Assembly (NCBI RefSeq): GCF_003063645.1
Contig: NZ_NESJ01000012.1
Location: 1-64,000 of the forward strand
Origin: Limnohabitans sp. 2KL-51
Lineage (GTDB): Bacteria > Pseudomonadota > Gammaproteobacteria > Burkholderiales > Burkholderiaceae_C
DNA length: 64,000 nucleotides
Reading direction: 5' to 3'
The notes beneath the pieces are model-generated. The model was not told the DNA's origin, ran no database searches, and saw only the letters and a program-made list of their open reading frames with translations. The stretch's first letter is position 1, and each line of letters opens with the position of its first letter. A program made the position numbers and the translations under genes. This document shows, one piece after another, positions 61,577 through 64,000 of this stretch.

Positions 61577-63642
61577 CAGGTCTTTGCCATGCGCATCTTG
61601 GGAAGTGGAGCGCTCTGGCTTGCAGATTTGGGTTTCGGCTCAGGTGGCGGTGAGGTGCCCTTCGTTTTCTTGGATACTCCGGAGACCTTGGTCAGCTCTT
61701 CGGGCATGGCCTGACGGTTGATTTCACCCATGACGTCTGGCACCGAAAAGTTCGGCTCTTTCATTTCATCCAGCGCTTGAGTGCTTGTCATCATGATTCG
61801 TCGCGCCTGCAGATAGGCCGGATGAACAGGTAGCTTTTTATTGGCATGTATCTCAGCGTATTCAATTAACGCCTGGACGGGATCCCTATTGCCGGTCAGA
61901 AATAACAATCGCTTTGTCGCAAGTGCCCGAATGGCTTGCCGCATGTAAAGGGTGTGGGGTGATCGGTGCCACGGCGGTTGAACATGGACGGTTCCGTAGA
62001 TCAGACCATTTGAATCGGAGACTGTGGCCCAGCGTGCGTCTGTTTCGTCATCCAGTTGAAGCCATAGTTTTTTACCGAGAAGATCCGGACGTTGAACCAG
62101 CCACTCGGAGGTGTATTTGGCGTTCTCAAAGTTGAAATACGGTCTTTTGCCCGTGTATTCACCGCCAAGCAATGTGCAGACCTTTCTGCTTCCCGCCATT
62201 CTTTTAACGAGCTCTGGGTCAGCGTGACGAATGCGATTTTTTGTTTTGGAAGACAAGAAGTCCATTTGAGCTAGAGGACTGCGATAGCCCAGACCTGTAT
62301 GTGGCGTGGCGTTGTAGTTCGCGATGGTGACATCCAGCAACTCCTCAGCATAGTCAAGTTGGAACTGGACCTCCGCAGCAATTTTTTCTGGATCTCGTCC
62401 TTTCTTATCTTCGTGACTGCTGCCTGTGCTCGGAGAGAGTCGGTGCATGGTGCCAGAGGCCAAAACCCTGAAAAACGACTCAATGAATGGCCGATCATCT
62501 TTGCTGCGCCTTGAACTGTAAGACGTAGGGTCTTGGGGTTTGATGACCTTGGCGCCAACAATATGCAGCAATGGCTCCTCGACTCTGGGGCAAACGTTGG
62601 CCAATGCGCCATCAACGCTGAACTCATTCCAGCAAGCTGACAAATAGACTTCAGAGTGTGCGGATGGCAAGGCCGCGCCTTCTGCGTACCCATCCTCACA
62701 AAACGTCAAGGTTCTTGGGGCCCACTTGGATAAAGCATTTTTGATGGTGATCAGAACGTCGAGCGCACTGCATTCGCGTCGCAAGCTGATGTGATACCCC
62801 AGAACTGCACGGGATCTGACGTCAATGATCACGATGATCCAGATGCGGCGGATTTTTCTGGGTTCATAACCGCCGTGAGGAGACGGCACCATGACCACCA
62901 TTCGGCAGTCCAATTTGTGGGCATCACACTCGACCCGATCAAACAGCTTGAAATCAGGTCGTCGGGTTCCATCGGAGGCTTTGGCTTTTGCAATTGCGTC
63001 AGGCCCCCCCATTTTTGACATGGCTAAAAAAGGATGCTCTGCCAAAACCTTCTTGATGTACAGACGAACTGACTCATAGCCGAGCGACTCTGAATTGAAT
63101 GGCCAGGCTTTCTGATCTTCCAAGCCAGCTTTTCTTAGCTCGTCAATGAACCATCGAAAGATCGTTTGAACATTGATCTTAGGGTGTGCAAGAGAATCGG
63201 CGTTATTGAGGATTCGTTTGTGAAAACGATCTTTCAAATCTTTGAACTGTGGACGTTCAAGTAGCCACTTCAACGCGCCGGTTGCTCCAGCCCCATTTTC
63301 GTGAACAACAGGTGCAGTTTGACGCTCGTAAGCGGTCACACGGAAATGTGGAAGTGCTCCTCGCCAACCAAAAATATCCCCATCTGAGTGCCTTTGAAGG
63401 CATCGGTTTGTGATGATTCGGTAGATATTGGATCGTTTTTCACCCGTTTTCTTCTGCAAAACTGCATCGGTAGCGCCCTTGAGATACAGCTCAATGGCTT
63501 TTTTTCGGGCTAAAAATTTAGTTTTGCGAGCAGCTGACAAGCTGTTCTCATCCACCATAGGCCAGCTGCTAAGGTCAATGCTCTGGCTCGATAGCTCAGA
63601 ATTCGGCGTTGAGCGATATCCAATTCGTCCCGATAAAGCCAT
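61573..63642 (-). CDS. tniA: TniA/TnsB-like DDE transposase
   Basis: The 689-residue transposase has an N-terminal helix-turn-helix region (FLARKKAIELYLKGATDAVL) and a catalytic rve core. The DDE residues are visible: Asp in LFDRVECDAHKLDCRM, Asp in TLTFCEDGYAEG and Glu in DRPFIESFFRVLASG. The Mu-type beta-barrel follows (KRPYFNFENAKYTSEWLVQR). It binds the terminal repeats, whose nearest copy lies 56 bases from its start, so its promoter overlaps the right end. Confidence 0.93.
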   Translation of the reverse strand: MALSGRIGYRSTPNSELSSQSIDLSSWPMVDENSLSAARKTKFLARKKAIELYLKGATDAVLQKKTGEKRSNIYRIITNRCLQRHSDGDIFGWRGALPHFRVTAYERQTAPVVHENGAGATGALKWLLERPQFKDLKDRFHKRILNNADSLAHPKINVQTIFRWFIDELRKAGLEDQKAWPFNSESLGYESVRLYIKKVLAEHPFLAMSKMGGPDAIAKAKASDGTRRPDFKLFDRVECDAHKLDCRMVVMVPSPHGGYEPRKIRRIWIIVIIDVRSRAVLGYHISLRRECSALDVLITIKNALSKWAPRTLTFCEDGYAEGAALPSAHSEVYLSACWNEFSVDGALANVCPRVEEPLLHIVGAKVIKPQDPTSYSSRRSKDDRPFIESFFRVLASGTMHRLSPSTGSSHEDKKGRDPEKIAAEVQFQLDYAEELLDVTIANYNATPHTGLGYRSPLAQMDFLSSKTKNRIRHADPELVKRMAGSRKVCTLLGGEYTGKRPYFNFENAKYTSEWLVQRPDLLGKKLWLQLDDETDARWATVSDSNGLIYGTVHVQPPWHRSPHTLYMRQAIRALATKRLLFLTGNRDPVQALIEYAEIHANKKLPVHPAYLQARRIMMTSTQALDEMKEPNFSVPDVMGEINRQAMPEELTKVSGVSKKTKGTSPPPEPKPKSASQSAPLPKMRMAKTW

Positions 63643-63697
63643 AGAACCTCCTAGTTAAAGGTCTATTCAAGACTCATTAAAAAGGAAGAATCACTTA

Positions 63698-63799
63698 ACG
63701 TCAACTTTACTTGGAATTCGTAGCATCAACTTTACTTGGAAAGAGACACCCTCCAGAGGGAAGATCCAGCTGTTAGTAGCATCAAATTTACTTGTGTGA
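63698..63799 (-). repeat. right-end transposase-binding repeats (three copies)
   Basis: Copies on the minus strand lie at 63698-63718 (AATTCCAAGTAAAGTTGACG), 63719-63742 (TTTCCAAGTAAAGTTGATGC) and 63776-63799 (CACACAAGTAAATTTGATGC). They face the left-end repeats. The spacing differs from the left end, where the outer pair abuts; here the inner pair abuts. Confidence 0.9.
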
Positions 63800-63816
63800 A
63801 CGGGGATCACTTGGAA

Positions 63817-64000
63817 TTACTTGGGTATGGATGGGTTGGCCCCGGCGGGTTTTTGCTGATCCGAGTTGGGTGTTGCCTGGTTTCGACGAGCCGCCAGACG
63901 TGCCAATCCGGTTTCAATGAGTTCTTTGGAATTTTGTCGTTGGCCGCGTACAGCAAAATCCAAAGCACTCAGACCCAGTTGGTTTTTATGGTCCAAATCA
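63817..64000 (-). CDS. ankyrin-repeat protein, C-terminal part (partial)
   Basis: The minus strand from 63999 reads DLDHKNQLGLSALDFAVRGQ followed by RQNSKELIETGLARLAARRN, ending with a Pro/Ala-rich tail and TAA at 63817. The G-S-A-L-D-F-A pattern and the following helix are typical of the last ankyrin repeat. The gene continues past the window. It ends 18 bases outside the transposon and points towards the acylase gene, so the element inserted between two convergent genes. Confidence 0.75.
   Translation of the reverse strand, partial: DLDHKNQLGLSALDFAVRGQRQNSKELIETGLARLAARRNQATPNSDQQKPAGANPSIPK

Larger units (their letters stand above)
33197..63799. mobile_element. Tni-type (Tn7/Tn5053-like) heavy-metal-resistance transposon, about 30.6 kb
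   Basis: The outermost 24 bases at the left (33197-33220) and the inverted 24 bases at the right (63776-63799) match at 22 positions (left TCACACAAGTAAAGTTGACG). Each end has two more internal copies, as expected for multiple TnsB/TniA-type binding sites. Inside are tniA-tniB-tniQ at the right end and a recombinase module at the left end, with metal-resistance cargo between. The exact terminal base is uncertain because no clean 5-bp target duplication is seen; GGGATC occurs just outside both ends (33189 and 63803). There is no tnsA. Confidence 0.85.

Overview
The window looks like a chromosomal segment of a betaproteobacterium of the order Burkholderiales, most likely family Comamonadaceae. 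The evidence is the protein style of the housekeeping genes, the gene order rimP-nusA-infB-rbfA-truB-typA, and the ratA-rnfH pair next to smpB and guaBA. Species cannot be named from sequence alone.

Positions 1-33196 are ordinary chromosome. From the left: the 5' end of a group II intron lying just past the terminator of a tRNA-Ser(GGA) gene, an amino-acid decarboxylase, fabI, and a YejABEF-type oligopeptide ABC transporter whose ATPase gene carries an in-frame amber stop. Then come the translation block rimP-nusA-infB-rbfA-truB-typA, a DMT-family permease, a 3-hydroxyisobutyryl-CoA hydrolase-like gene, smpB, ratA-rnfH, an rRNA methyltransferase-like gene, an M20 peptidase, guaB and guaA. The stretch ends with a PaiB-like flavoprotein, a TadA-haloalkane dehalogenase fusion ORF, an LD-carboxypeptidase and a penicillin acylase-family gene.

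Positions 33197-63799 form one large mobile element of about 30.6 kb. At each end there are three copies of a repeat of about 21-24 bp with the core CCAAGTAAAGTTGA, in inverted orientation; the outermost copies match at 22 of 24 positions. The right end carries tniA-tniB-tniQ (DDE transposase, AAA+ regulator, target selector) and no TnsA-type endonuclease. The left end carries a divergent pair: a KfrA/TnpT-like coiled-coil protein and a TnpS-like tyrosine recombinase, with two palindromes between them. This resembles the cointegrate-resolution module of Tn4651-type transposons. The logic fits: a TniABQ element without TnsA should make cointegrates and needs a resolvase.

The cargo has two layers. 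The older layer (47482-58700) is ynfA, cadR-cadA and a czcI-C-(membrane protein)-B-A efflux operon with two small secreted proteins. Inserted between the recombinase gene and ynfA is a 12,052-bp unit (35430-47481) with identical 12-bp IS21-type ends and a 7-bp target duplication (ACTGGGG). It holds istAB, two orphan genes and a periplasmic copper-resistance operon (cusF-like, DUF411, cupredoxin, multicopper oxidase, TolC-like protein, small periplasmic protein) with its copRS two-component system. The result is a nested transposon: copper resistance was added by an IS21-type event to a cadmium/zinc-resistance Tni transposon. Beyond 63799 lies the 3' end of an ankyrin-repeat gene.
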